Below, in pieces: positions 13,703 through 20,736 of a stretch of 20,736 bases of DNA. The notes under the pieces are model-generated. The model searched no databases. It was not told where the DNA came from and saw nothing but the letters and a program-made list of their open reading frames with translations. The DNA is from an uncultured Acholeplasmatales bacterium. GTDB lineage: Bacteria; Bacillota_I; Bacilli_A; ML615J-28; CAG-698. A program made the position numbers and the translations under genes. The stretch covers positions 1-20,736 of the forward strand of contig CALEGD010000004.1 in NCBI GenBank assembly GCA_937877075.1, in the 5' to 3' direction. The first letter of the stretch is position 1. Each line of letters opens with the position of its first letter.

Positions 13703-15529
13703 TTATTCCCCCTTCTTTTCAATGGTGTATTTCTTAATCAACTCATCTGCTGTTCTTTCATCAATTTCAAAATGATATGGATGTAAGGCTCCTAGATATC
13801 TGCCACCCCATGATTTTTGATAATATTCTAATGTTTTTTGAGTATTAGCAAATCCAAAAAGATAACCACCAAATCCTGCCTTTTTGCTTTCCTCTGCTGC
13901 TTTAGCAATCATTAGCGAGCCGACACCTTTATACTCTTGGGTTCCTCCGGTTAATTGTTTATTGTTATGTGGTGCAGTTACAACCCAATTAACATAAGTG
14001 CCGCCCATGTCTTTTTTATGTTCAATCGCCATAAGACCTTGTAATTTTTTAGACCCTTCGGCAACCATACCATAAACTTTAACGTTCGGACCGAACTTAT
14101 CCCAATCCACATACCAACCGTTTTTCTTGGTAAAGTTTTTGAGATACTCGGGGTTCATTAACCCAATTCTAGTATTAACAATTTCGCCGGTTTTAACATC
14201 TATAAGTCCGTGTTGTTCTCCATCTATTATACCATTTTCTGCCTCTTTTTGCAATGCTTTTTCAGACTTCAAATGCAGTTCTACACCCAAATCTTGAGCC
14301 ATTTTGTTTAAATCTTCTCTTCTATATTCGCGATCTAAACTTTCATTGCTTAAAATGAGTTTCCTTTGTTTTGCTTGCCATCCACGAACCAAAGACAAAT
14401 CATTCCGAATGTCTTTTAATAAGTCCGCTTTTAAAACCGGGTCATCTGTTTCGTCATATAAAATTAACTTTGATCTGGCGCGTTCTTTATAAAAACGAAT
14501 AGCTCTTTCGTTGTATCTTTGGGTTTTTAGGTCTTGATAGTTTTCTTTGAGATAATCGCCTTTTTTAGTATGCAACTCTTTTTTAAGTGCATCAATATCG
14601 CCTAATGCTTGCGTGACGGTAATCGGTATAAAAAAGTGTCTGCAGTTGGGTCTGGTTGTAAAATAGACAGGTGGACCCTTAACCCATTGAATAGTTTGTA
14701 TATCGTTCCTACCAATAAAGTTTCTAATCCGTTCTCTTAACTCATTATCAGCTATTACCTGTTCCCAATTTTCATTGACATACAACTTGCCTTGAGATTT
14801 AGCGTGGTCATCAGCGCAGTCTGCGTGTTCTGATGCCAAGAAGAAAATAATACCGAGTGCTTTTGTTGCGTTCTCCATTCGGTTAGATGCTTCATTTTGC
14901 ACTGTTGTTCTTACCGACATCTCCATATGAGATTTAAAAGGCACTTTTCTTCCGTTGGAATAAGTTATCGGAACTCCGTATTTTATTCCTTCTTCCATTT
15001 GTTTTTTGATAGTATCATATAGCCCTTGAGTCGGATCCCACATCCCACTCTTAACTCTTACGTTTGTAAGTTCTGGCTTTTCTGCTTGCATACGGATATT
15101 ATTTATAAATTGTCCGTTTCTTTTTGCAGCAGATGATATAAATGTTGACATCTCGCCTTTATTGAAATTGCTAAAGCGTTGGATTGCAGATGCAATAAAC
15201 TCATCTTTAGAGTCCAATATATCTTTTTTTATTCCTGCAGTTTCTTTGATCGCTTTAATTGTTTCGTTGTCGGATAAATCAATCGCTTTTTTAAGGGCCT
15301 CTGCAGATTGTGCGTTAATGGACTCAAGATGCTTTTCTGCTATCTCTTGAATATTTTTTGTAAAATTGGAAATGTCCTTCAGCTGTTCTTTATACCATTC
15401 GTCAACTCCCTTTTTGTAGTGTTTAGCAAGTTGTTTGGTCTCTAAAGCATTTGTTTCTTCTTCGAGGGTTCCCCAAGAGTCAGCAAGTTTTTTTGATAAT
15501 AAAAACCAAGTTTTAGGTGTAAAAGCCAT
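13703..15529 (-). CDS. MuF/SPP1 gp7-type minor head protein fused to a GNAT-like domain (608 aa)
   Basis: Residues about 1-310 are the minor head domain: helical N-terminus, then HMEMSVRTTVQNEASNRMEN (201-220), the Cys/His pattern SEHADCADDHAKSQGKLY (233-250) and TTRPNCRHFFIP (291-302), all characteristic of the phage Mu F/minor capsid family that binds the portal and may enter the host with the DNA. Residues about 310-430 are a charged helical linker. Residues about 470-590 look like a GNAT acyltransferase: KLQGLMAIEHKKDMGG and the strand VNWVVTAPHNN, then the acetyl-CoA loop EYKGVGSLMI (532-541) and helix, then ANTQKTLEYYQKSWGGRYLG. The [QR]-x-x-G-x-[GA] signature has Glu at the first position. 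Family members of 250-400 residues are common, so about 200 are extra. It lies in the standard place after the portal gene. Confidence 0.85.
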   Translation of the reverse strand: MAFTPKTWFLLSKKLADSWGTLEEETNALETKQLAKHYKKGVDEWYKEQLKDISNFTKNIQEIAEKHLESINAQSAEALKKAIDLSDNETIKAIKETAGIKKDILDSKDEFIASAIQRFSNFNKGEMSTFISSAAKRNGQFINNIRMQAEKPELTNVRVKSGMWDPTQGLYDTIKKQMEEGIKYGVPITYSNGRKVPFKSHMEMSVRTTVQNEASNRMENATKALGIIFFLASEHADCADDHAKSQGKLYVNENWEQVIADNELRERIRNFIGRNDIQTIQWVKGPPVYFTTRPNCRHFFIPITVTQALGDIDALKKELHTKKGDYLKENYQDLKTQRYNERAIRFYKERARSKLILYDETDDPVLKADLLKDIRNDLSLVRGWQAKQRKLILSNESLDREYRREDLNKMAQDLGVELHLKSEKALQKEAENGIIDGEQHGLIDVKTGEIVNTRIGLMNPEYLKNFTKKNGWYVDWDKFGPNVKVYGMVAEGSKKLQGLMAIEHKKDMGGTYVNWVVTAPHNNKQLTGGTQEYKGVGSLMIAKAAEESKKAGFGGYLFGFANTQKTLEYYQKSWGGRYLGALHPYHFEIDERTADELIKKYTIEKKGE

Positions 15530-15541
15530 ATCTACACCTCG

Positions 15542-17185
15542 TTAAAACAACATATCGTCTTGACCGCTATTAAAGTCCTGCATCTGCTGCATTGCGTTCT
15601 TTGCTTGTTCTAGTATTCTCACTTCTTCTTCTTTTTCTTCATCGCTTAATGCATCTCCCCAGAGGTCATTAACATAACGTTTAGCACTCATTCCACCGCT
15701 AACATAAACAGGAGCAAGATAAGCGAGTTTGTTTTCAAAGGTTGGATTTGCATATTCAGGATAGTTTACGGTAATCTCATAATCTCCTGGTTTGCCTTTT
15801 GGATTAGTCATATAATCGTGGATTTTTAATACCAGATTAAATAATCTTTTAAGGATTTGTGTTTGCATATCAACAAGATTATCACGAGTAACCAAAGTAA
15901 TCTTCTCTTTTTCCCTTTGAGCATCCGCATTATCTTTTAGTGATACATCAATTCCGAGTGTTGCAGGAGACATTAAACCGACTAAAATATCGCCGATGAG
16001 TTGCAGTTGCTCTTTGGTGTATTGCTCGAAGTTAAGCTGCGGTTGAGATGTATGTATTTGGTTTAGGTTTTGTCCTACAGCGTTTAGATCCGCAGGCATT
16101 GTCACAAATCTTCTGTCATATCGTTTTGGCGGAATTGGTTTCCCTTCGCTCGTATATTCCATCAAGCCTTCTGGGATATAATCAACTGGAGTAGATAATC
16201 TATTTGTGTTAGATGACTGACTCTTGCTTTGGTCTAAGTCATCAAACAGATCGAGTTTGCCAGTAAAGAATGAGTCGCCTCTTTCGGTGTTTTTGTTATA
16301 CCGATACAGACAAGGAACCGCAAGCATAACGTTGATATCCGGGTACTCAAGATTTTCAAGTCCTGTAGTATCTGGGATAGTATCAAGTTCAACCGCTTTA
16401 CTAACTTCATCACTTCCGACGTTTGACAACTCATATAAATTATATTCAACTGTGGCAATGCGCTTTCTTTTGCCGGTCTTTGCATCTTCTGCCCATTTTG
16501 TCGACCGCCTATCCGTTAGCATATAGTTTTTATCGTTGTATGAATAATATTTTCTAGCAGTGATTGCAATAATTCTATTTGCTTTCCGTTCAAACTCTAT
16601 ATTCCGACCGTCGATATATTCAATAATTGGATATTCGCTTAAATCTTCGTCAATATTTACAAAGTACGCACCATCGCCAATAACCATTGTATATGTACAT
16701 TGCTCTTGTCCGTGAATGTTATAAAAGTTATTATCCTCGATTATTTTTTGAAGTCTTGCTGTTGTTGCAATATCTTCTACAACCTCAAGGGTTTTCTCAT
16801 TAGTTTCTGCGTTTATAACCGTTTCTTCTTTAGAGACTCCTATTTCTGGTTTGCCTAAGATATTAACTAAAGTATCGATAATCGCTTTCGGAAGTCCAGA
16901 GTGTGTGCATTTAACATCATCTTCTCTACCGACTACAGCCCAGAAATAATCTTTCCTATTCCAAAACTCCTCATAATTACTGCCATGATGCATTGGTCTA
17001 GCTTCGATGTAATACTGCAAAATCGCATCACTTTCGCCGCCATACCAAATCGCATATTCTTCTTGTTTTTCTCGTATGACCTCGTCATATCCGAGATTAT
17101 TGGCATAAGGTGAATATTTAATCTTTGACTGTTTAACCGGGGTTGTCACAGTTTGTCTGTAATTAAAGCCATTTCTTTTTCTCAT
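15542..17185 (-). CDS. Portal protein, SPP1 gp6-like (547 aa)
   Basis: Placed directly after TerL and before the MuF gene, with the length of SPP1-type portals. The N-terminal half has YYIEARPMHHGSNYEEFWNR and a Cys/His-poor beta region (IIEYIDGRNIEFERKANRII). The last third has the long-helix features GLMSPATLGIDVSLKDNADAQREKEKI and then ITLVTRDNLVDMQTQILKRL before the C-terminal crown with an acidic, Gln/Met-rich end. It forms the dodecameric DNA gate and binds terminase and the connector. GAGAGGTATAAAAA precedes the ATG. Confidence 0.9.
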   Translation of the reverse strand: MRKRNGFNYRQTVTTPVKQSKIKYSPYANNLGYDEVIREKQEEYAIWYGGESDAILQYYIEARPMHHGSNYEEFWNRKDYFWAVVGREDDVKCTHSGLPKAIIDTLVNILGKPEIGVSKEETVINAETNEKTLEVVEDIATTARLQKIIEDNNFYNIHGQEQCTYTMVIGDGAYFVNIDEDLSEYPIIEYIDGRNIEFERKANRIIAITARKYYSYNDKNYMLTDRRSTKWAEDAKTGKRKRIATVEYNLYELSNVGSDEVSKAVELDTIPDTTGLENLEYPDINVMLAVPCLYRYNKNTERGDSFFTGKLDLFDDLDQSKSQSSNTNRLSTPVDYIPEGLMEYTSEGKPIPPKRYDRRFVTMPADLNAVGQNLNQIHTSQPQLNFEQYTKEQLQLIGDILVGLMSPATLGIDVSLKDNADAQREKEKITLVTRDNLVDMQTQILKRLFNLVLKIHDYMTNPKGKPGDYEITVNYPEYANPTFENKLAYLAPVYVSGGMSAKRYVNDLWGDALSDEEKEEEVRILEQAKNAMQQMQDFNSGQDDMLF

Positions 17186-17197
17186 TTTTTATACCTC

Positions 17198-18670
17198 TCA
17201 AGCAACTTTCCCTGTAATTTCGTCATTTAACCGGATTGTAAACGGTGTAAACGAATAACAGAAACTATCGTAATAATCATTCTCTATTTTGTTTTCATCA
17301 AGCGGCAACCCGTCTTCGCCATACACTAATTTTCGAAGATTTTTATATAACTCTCTACATCCTTTAGTTGTATTAAACTCAATCTTGTGCTGATTAATTA
17401 AAAGCAGTAAGAGCATCATTCTTGACTCTCTGCCACCTTCGTCACCAAACTTGATACATAAGTCTACTGTGATTTGTGGAAAGCCCATTGCTATTATTTG
17501 CTTTCTAATGGTCGGAACTAAGAGTTCTATTGCTCCATAACCATCTATCCAAACTCCAGCAAATAACCCACGGTTTCTAATTTGCTTATACCATTCGATG
17601 ATTTTTTTACAGATTTCTAAGACGAGTTCATTTGCTTCTGTCGACTCAGCTTCGTAAACGTCAATCGGATCAATGCCTTTAAAACCTCTCTTGATGCCTG
17701 TAAATGTTAAGACAGTTCCTCGCTTAATCTCGTTGTTGCCTAAGTCAATGCCTATCGTGTAGCGAATGTATTCGTTCTCATACATCTTCCGGTCTACGTT
17801 TGACATTTTCTTTTTCCTAGCATCTACGATTACTTCCACAGTTGGTGCGAAGAATGACTCGTCAAGATATTTTCCAAAGATAACTCCTTCGGCGACTCCT
17901 CTTATGCCTAAAATCCTTGAGTTAAAATAAAAAGACCCCGGAGGATAAAGCCTTCTGAAAAAGTCTATTTTATCAGGAGTCATAATCGGATTGTCTTTAA
18001 AATTAAAGTGCCAATAAATAGCATCAGGGATAATCGTTTCTTTCGGTGATGTTTTCAAATCTGCAATGATTTCATCTGGTATATCATGCGCCCATTTTTT
18101 AAGTGGTCTGCATCTGTTGATTAGTTCCTCATAGATTTCTTTGTCTGGGTTATCCGGGTTGAGTGTGCCCCCTAGCCAAAAATCATCAACAGAAATGAGT
18201 GATCTATAAACCTCTTTAACGAACGAAGGATCCGCCACATTTATTTCATCAATCATTCCTGCTCCAAGAGTAGAGCCTAAAATCGTTTGCCATCTTGCCC
18301 GGTCTTTAAAACCGAAAATGTATATTATTTTCTCTCTACCGAGATGGTCTGTAAAGATTAAGTGATTACCGTATTTCGGATTGGTTCCGTTTCTTGCATT
18401 GCCTCGAAACATATCAAGAAATCCGTTTTTATTGTCGACCACATTTCTTCTTGCAACTCCAGATGTAGACCCAGAAATAAAAAACTGATTGTAATTGCTT
18501 GTCGCAATTTTAATTCCAAGTTTAAAAACTATTGATGCAGACTTACTACTTCGTGCCGCTCCTTCTGCAATATCTATTTTGGATGGACAAGCGATTAGAT
18601 CAAGTGATTTCTCGAGGAAACGAAAAGGAATCTGTTCTAAAACGTTTTGTTGTTGTGGTGCTAAATCCAT
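17198..18670 (-). CDS. terL: Terminase large subunit (TerL, 490 aa)
   Basis: ATPase half: a Walker A-like P-loop EGAARSSKS (36-44), then AGMIDE as Walker B with catalytic Glu (137-142) and the coupling region GGTLNPDNP (167-175). Nuclease half (RNase H-like): TIGIDLG with Asp309, WIDGYG with Asp376, and NDYYDSFCYSF with Asp465/Asp468, matching the acidic metal-binding triad. It packages DNA into the prohead with TerS and the portal. The ATG comes 4 bases after the TerS stop with no long gap. The P-loop variant with Ala-Ala-Arg is common in this terminase group. Confidence 0.95.
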   Translation of the reverse strand: MDLAPQQQNVLEQIPFRFLEKSLDLIACPSKIDIAEGAARSSKSASIVFKLGIKIATSNYNQFFISGSTSGVARRNVVDNKNGFLDMFRGNARNGTNPKYGNHLIFTDHLGREKIIYIFGFKDRARWQTILGSTLGAGMIDEINVADPSFVKEVYRSLISVDDFWLGGTLNPDNPDKEIYEELINRCRPLKKWAHDIPDEIIADLKTSPKETIIPDAIYWHFNFKDNPIMTPDKIDFFRRLYPPGSFYFNSRILGIRGVAEGVIFGKYLDESFFAPTVEVIVDARKKKMSNVDRKMYENEYIRYTIGIDLGNNEIKRGTVLTFTGIKRGFKGIDPIDVYEAESTEANELVLEICKKIIEWYKQIRNRGLFAGVWIDGYGAIELLVPTIRKQIIAMGFPQITVDLCIKFGDEGGRESRMMLLLLLINQHKIEFNTTKGCRELYKNLRKLVYGEDGLPLDENKIENDYYDSFCYSFTPFTIRLNDEITGKVA

Positions 18671-18673
18671 AAG

Positions 18674-19234
18674 TTATTCCTCAAGTGTATCGATGCCGTC
18701 TTTGACTACTTCTTCCGCTCGATTGGTAAATTGTTCTACAACAGATTTTAAGATGTTGCTTGTTTCCTCTGATGCCGAGACTTCCATTCTTTCAACATTC
18801 CTCCACTTATCTCCCTTTAGATTTTTAAGAGCAAATATCAGGGCTCCAGTGTCCGGTGGCAAATGTTTTGTTGTTGTCACTATCTTGGTTATTTTCCTTT
18901 CTTCTCCTTCACCTTCGCTCTCAGTTTTTGTTTCCAAAAGGTTATAGCCCATTGCTCTTTTATAAAGACTATCTTCGAGTTCTTCAATCAATTCTTCTCG
19001 ACTAGTTTTTATTGCTGCCGATAACGCCGAGTGTATTTTCATGTATTCTCTAAATGTCGAGTATGCAACTCCGCACCTTTTAGCAACTTGTTCTTCTGTC
19101 ATTCCGTCTCTTCGCCACTTCGGGATCCGATTTAATTTAGGCAACACATGGGTAAAATATTTCGATTTTCTTCCCGGTTTTTCTTTAGCCTTGGTTGGAA
19201 GTTTTTTTTTATTAACTTGTTTAGCTCTTGCCAT
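18674..19234 (-). CDS. terS: Terminase small subunit (TerS, 186 aa)
   Basis: A basic N-terminus (RAKQVNKKKLPTKAKEKPGRK) leads into a helix-turn-helix, MTEEQVAKRCGVAYSTFREY (45-64), and a helical oligomerisation region (SREELIEELEDSLYKRAMGY, 78-97). It has the family's C-terminal signature TTTKHLPPDTGALIFALKNL with GDKWRN (about 123-149). The DNA-binding domain recognises the packaging site, often within or next to this gene. AGGTGATTTA precedes the ATG. The very AT-rich stretch with phased repeats just upstream is a natural candidate for its binding site. Confidence 0.9.
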   Translation of the reverse strand: MARAKQVNKKKLPTKAKEKPGRKSKYFTHVLPKLNRIPKWRRDGMTEEQVAKRCGVAYSTFREYMKIHSALSAAIKTSREELIEELEDSLYKRAMGYNLLETKTESEGEGEERKITKIVTTTKHLPPDTGALIFALKNLKGDKWRNVERMEVSASEETSNILKSVVEQFTNRAEEVVKDGIDTLEE

Positions 19235-19260
19235 TAAATCACCTAACTTTAATAATAATT

Positions 19261-19345
19261 AGTTTATTACTATATAAATATAATATATATATAAGTATAA
19301 GAGTAATATAAGAGTATAATATATATAAATAACAGTATTGTATAA
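19261..19345. repeat. AT-rich tract with phased direct repeats before terS
   Basis: This tract is almost all A and T. It contains TATAAGAGT twice, at 19296-19304 and 19307-19315, 11 bases apart, about one helical turn. It also has several TATA-like boxes on the minus strand. It could be a protein-binding site (TerS or the regulator), a promoter region or a bend. No gene lies here. Confidence 0.55.
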
Positions 19346-19352
19346 ACTCCTT

Positions 19353-19386
19353 AAAAGAAAAGGCTTAATATATAAATACTAAGCCT
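19353..19386 (-). terminator. Second intrinsic terminator ahead of terS
   Basis: AGGCTTA (19386-19380) pairs with TAAGCCT (19367-19361), a 7-bp stem with a 12-base AT-rich loop, followed by TTTTCTTTT. Minus-strand transcripts from the promoter at 19597-19568 must cross it to reach the terminase genes. Confidence 0.65.
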
Positions 19387-19393
19387 AATCACA

Positions 19394-19431
19394 GAAAGGA
19401 GGTAGGAGAAAAGTATGAACAATAACTGTTA
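19394..19431 (+). other. Doubled Shine-Dalgarno and five-codon frame on the plus strand
   Basis: The plus strand has AGAAAGGAGGT (19394-19404 region), an 11-base complement of the Bacillus-type 16S rRNA 3' end, then AGGAG and ATG at 19414. The frame stops after five codons (MNNNC). It is either a leader peptide, a remnant, or an accident; on the minus strand the same bases carry an anti-Shine-Dalgarno sequence. Confidence 0.25.
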
Positions 19432-19446
19432 ACTGATATGCGTAAT

Positions 19447-19479
19447 AAAAAACACCCACTCAGAAAGTAAGAGGATGTT
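19447..19479 (-). terminator. First intrinsic terminator of the late leader
   Basis: AACATCC (19479-19473) pairs with GGGTGTT (19457-19451) with one G-T pair; after one mismatch three further pairs extend the stem. A T-rich tail (TTTATT) follows. It ends a leader of about 110 bases from the promoter below. Confidence 0.6.
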
Positions 19480-19561
19480 TTAAGTATCAAGCGATGAAAC
19501 TCTGGAAGGAGTTTTTATTAAATTGTGTTGGGTGAGTAGGCGCTCATCGCATACGTCTACA
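19447..19561 (-). ncRNA. Candidate short leader RNA of the late operon
   Basis: Predicted from the promoter at 19597-19568 to the terminator at 19447. It can fold with GCGATG (19550-19545) pairing with CATCGC (19496-19491), enclosing a second hairpin AAACTC-CTTCCA-GAGTTT (19514-19497). No reading frame of useful length fits. The layout is like the 6S leader of lambda PR', which ends at tR' unless Q acts. It may be an attenuator or the target of antitermination. Confidence 0.4.
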
Positions 19562-19567
19562 GTTTAT

Positions 19568-19597
19568 ACTATAATCGAAGACTATGTCACATATCAA
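19568..19597 (-). promoter_or_regulatory. Probable late promoter
   Basis: TTGATA (19597-19592), an 18-base spacer and TATAGT (19573-19568): each hexamer has one mismatch to consensus. It begins 11 bases after the regulator gene's stop and points toward the terminase, so it likely drives the packaging and structural genes. A TATAAA just downstream (19568-19563) is an alternative -10. Confidence 0.55.
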
Positions 19598-19607
19598 CCC
19601 CCAAATG

Positions 19608-20183
19608 TCACATTTGACGCATTTTCTCGATTATCATTGAATTTACATTCCGAATATAACCGTAATCATATCGGATTTTTCTTCCATACGTATCCTTACG
19701 ATAAAGGTTTTTAGAGATATCTACTAATCTCCTACCTTTTACATGATGCTCCACAAAGACAATAAACTCAATATCATTCTTTCGGAGTTTCGCAATATCG
19801 AGGATTGTTTCCACCACATCCTCAATTTGTTTTTTAATACGGTTTCTTTCTTTTTCCTGATTTAGGATCTCGTTTTTGACATCAACTAAATCTTGGTAAT
19901 ATTGACTTACATTTTCAACGATAGAGGATGATGCTTTAGGAGAGTCATAAGTTTGTGCTTTGACATCTGAGGGCCCGCCTAGTTTAATCAGCTTGTCCAT
20001 CTTTTTATAAAGCCTTTTAATCTTGTTATCAATATCTGCAAACATAACTCTTAATGTATGATATATACTATATATATTTATACTATCATCATCTATTACT
20101 TGTATAGTATTATATTTACTATTATTATCTTTAGTATATATATTAGTATTATATATATTATTAGTAGCATTTGTCATAGACAT
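19608..20183 (-). CDS. ArpU/RinA-like late transcription regulator (191 aa)
   Basis: Start chosen at ATG 20183, 8 bases after AAAGGGGG. The first 40 residues are an odd Asn/Thr/Tyr/Ile-rich tract written in nearly pure A+T. Then comes a coiled-coil part (FADIDNKIKRLYKKMDKLIK), the family-like GPSDVKAQTYDSPKAS (about 72-87), a second heptad region (NEILNQEKERNRIKKQIEDV) and a C-terminal region (KNDIEFIVFVEHHVKGRRLV then DYGYIRNVNSMIIEKM) like the sigma region-4 helix-turn-helix of ArpU, RinA and DUF1492 proteins. These control late genes in Bacillota phages. The gene sits immediately upstream of the probable late promoter, as rinA-type genes do. Confidence 0.7.
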   Translation of the reverse strand: MSMTNATNNIYNTNIYTKDNNSKYNTIQVIDDDSINIYSIYHTLRVMFADIDNKIKRLYKKMDKLIKLGGPSDVKAQTYDSPKASSSIVENVSQYYQDLVDVKNEILNQEKERNRIKKQIEDVVETILDIAKLRKNDIEFIVFVEHHVKGRRLVDISKNLYRKDTYGRKIRYDYGYIRNVNSMIIEKMRQM

Positions 20184-20329
20184 TAACAAGCCCCCTTTCT
20201 TTTGGAATAAAGTTCATCTCTAATCTTTTTGAGTTTATCCACAGATAATGTGTAAAGGTAATTCAAAGACTTAATTATTGTCATTTGCTTTATCTCGTAG
20301 ATCAACTTCTCTTTTTCACTCTTAAACAT
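20183..20329 (-). CDS. Small helical phage protein (48 aa)
   Basis: ATG 20329 follows GGTGATG. The frame ends in TAATG, sharing one base with the regulator's start, and begins 4 bases after the 29-aa gene. The product is basic and helical (MFKSEKEKLIYEIKQM ... SVDKLKKIRDELYSKRKGAC). The tight end-to-end fit with both neighbours supports a real gene. Similar short, two-helix proteins precede ArpU/RinA-type regulators in other phages; function unknown. Confidence 0.65.
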   Translation of the reverse strand: MFKSEKEKLIYEIKQMTIIKSLNYLYTLSVDKLKKIRDELYSKRKGAC

Positions 20330-20333
20330 AACA

Positions 20334-20423
20334 TCACCATAAAACCAAGAGTGTAATAAAAACTATTATTATGATGATTAACAGTATTTGCATAAAATAT
20401 AATTGTTCTTTATCTTTTTTCAT
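20334..20423 (-). CDS. Micro-membrane protein (29 aa)
   Basis: The ATG overlaps the TGA of the upstream gene (ATGA), and the frame closes 4 bases before the 48-aa gene. It reads MKKDKEQLYFMQ, then one unbroken hydrophobic helix (ILLIIIIIVFITLLVLW). The charged N-terminus would stay in the cytoplasm. Evidence is the coupling at both ends and the clean membrane profile; a ribosome site (GAGGTTGCA) is weak. Function unknown. Confidence 0.5.
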   Translation of the reverse strand: MKKDKEQLYFMQILLIIIIIVFITLLVLW

Positions 20424-20736
20424 ACTGCAACCTCTTTGTAGGCTTCAATTATTGGCTTTTCGCTCCCAAATACGAAACGAGTTTGATTATCCAAACCTGC
20501 CTTTTTGTCTTGTAAGTTTTGAAGTTTAATAACATTTTTAATCGCTTTCCATTTTCTTTCAGAGTATTCTTTATACTCTTTTTTTGATGCAATTTTAATT
20601 CCTTTAGAAGTGCAACTAAAAATTACTGTTTGGATAATTCCAGAACGCTTTAATGCCCGGATATCTTTTTTGAGTGTTCTTATAGAACCCGAATTATTAA
20701 TATCACTTTCTGGCAATTCGCCATACAAACCAGTTT
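20420..20736 (-). CDS. Winged-helix-like phage protein, 5' end outside window
   Basis: The frame is open to the right edge, so the true start may lie outside; a TTG at 20728 has no visible site. The visible part has SGSIRTLKKDIRALKRSGII followed by a beta wing (TVIFSCTSKGIKIA), as in winged-helix domains of phage replication or regulatory proteins ('S-x-R-T-L-R-R-x-I-x-x-L-x-x-x-G'). A helical region (KWKAIKNVIKLQNLQDKKAG) and the tail RFVFGSEKPIIEAYKEV follow. The position before the late regulator suggests the end of the early/replication region. Confidence 0.65.
   Translation of the reverse strand, partial: TGLYGELPESDINNSGSIRTLKKDIRALKRSGIIQTVIFSCTSKGIKIASKKEYKEYSERKWKAIKNVIKLQNLQDKKAGLDNQTRFVFGSEKPIIEAYKEVAV

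Noticed and set aside
16224..16526. Plus-strand frames opposite the portal, MuF and terminase genes (for example 16224-16526 and 18495-18947)
   Set aside because: They are antisense readings of strong conserved genes, Ser/Leu-rich, with no ribosome sites or recognisable domains.
1..20736. Alternative genetic code (TGA as Trp or a reassigned stop)
   Set aside because: Trp is encoded by TGG throughout, and TGA, TAA and TAG all end genes at positions that match overlaps and terminators. The single in-frame TAA in the fibre is treated as a local event.
1..20736. CRISPR array, tRNA genes, insertion sequences, integrase or attachment sites
   Set aside because: No regularly spaced repeats, cloverleaf-like segments, transposase or recombinase motifs were seen on reading both strands.

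Overview
The window is a block of the late region of a tailed bacteriophage or prophage. Every gene I can support lies on the minus strand, so the operon reads from the right end to the left. The DNA is AT-rich, Shine-Dalgarno sites are strong (AGGAGG-like), TGA works as a stop and TGG encodes Trp. Together with a lipoprotein signal, an InlB-type repeat, an SPP1/MuF-type head module and an ArpU/RinA-like regulator, this points to a phage of a low-GC Bacillota host using the standard code. I see no integrase, repressor or host gene, so I cannot tell prophage from free phage, and I cannot name the genus.

Reading with transcription: (1) 20736-19608 holds a winged-helix-type protein cut by the window edge, two tiny overlapping genes (29 and 48 aa) and an ArpU/RinA-like regulator. 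(2) 19607-19235 is a 370-base control region with a good promoter, a short leader and two intrinsic terminators, then a very AT-rich stretch with helically phased direct repeats before the terminase. (3) 19234-10280 is the packaging and head module: TerS, TerL, portal, a MuF-type minor head protein fused to a GNAT-like acetyltransferase domain, a small downstream protein, a probable structured RNA, scaffold, HK97-fold major capsid protein, and three connector/closure/adaptor proteins. (4) 10290-6263 is a very short tail module: a tail-terminator-like protein, a small protein with a hydrophobic segment, one large 810-aa hub-like protein and a membrane protein. No tape-measure gene or separate major tail protein is visible. 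(5) 6224-5328 is a self-contained moron: a perfect consensus promoter, a DUF5678-like protein, a retropepsin-like protease with a SEC-C tail, and a terminator. (6) 5307-1327 holds receptor-binding genes: two paralogous adaptor domains, the second separated from its fibre by an in-frame TAA; a long fibre with a seven-bladed propeller; and an InlB-repeat protein. (7) 1311-1 holds small membrane proteins and a lipoprotein, probably lysis or envelope functions.

The most notable points are the in-frame TAA in the fibre, the MuF-GNAT fusion with its downstream partner, the protease moron with its own promoter, the structured intergenic RNA between the MuF and scaffold genes, and a late-operon start laid out like the lambda PR'/tR' switch, followed by many intrinsic terminators inside the operon. 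The last two suggest processive antitermination. Four small genes (42, 29, 48 and the partial 39 codons) are supported by overlaps and ribosome sites.
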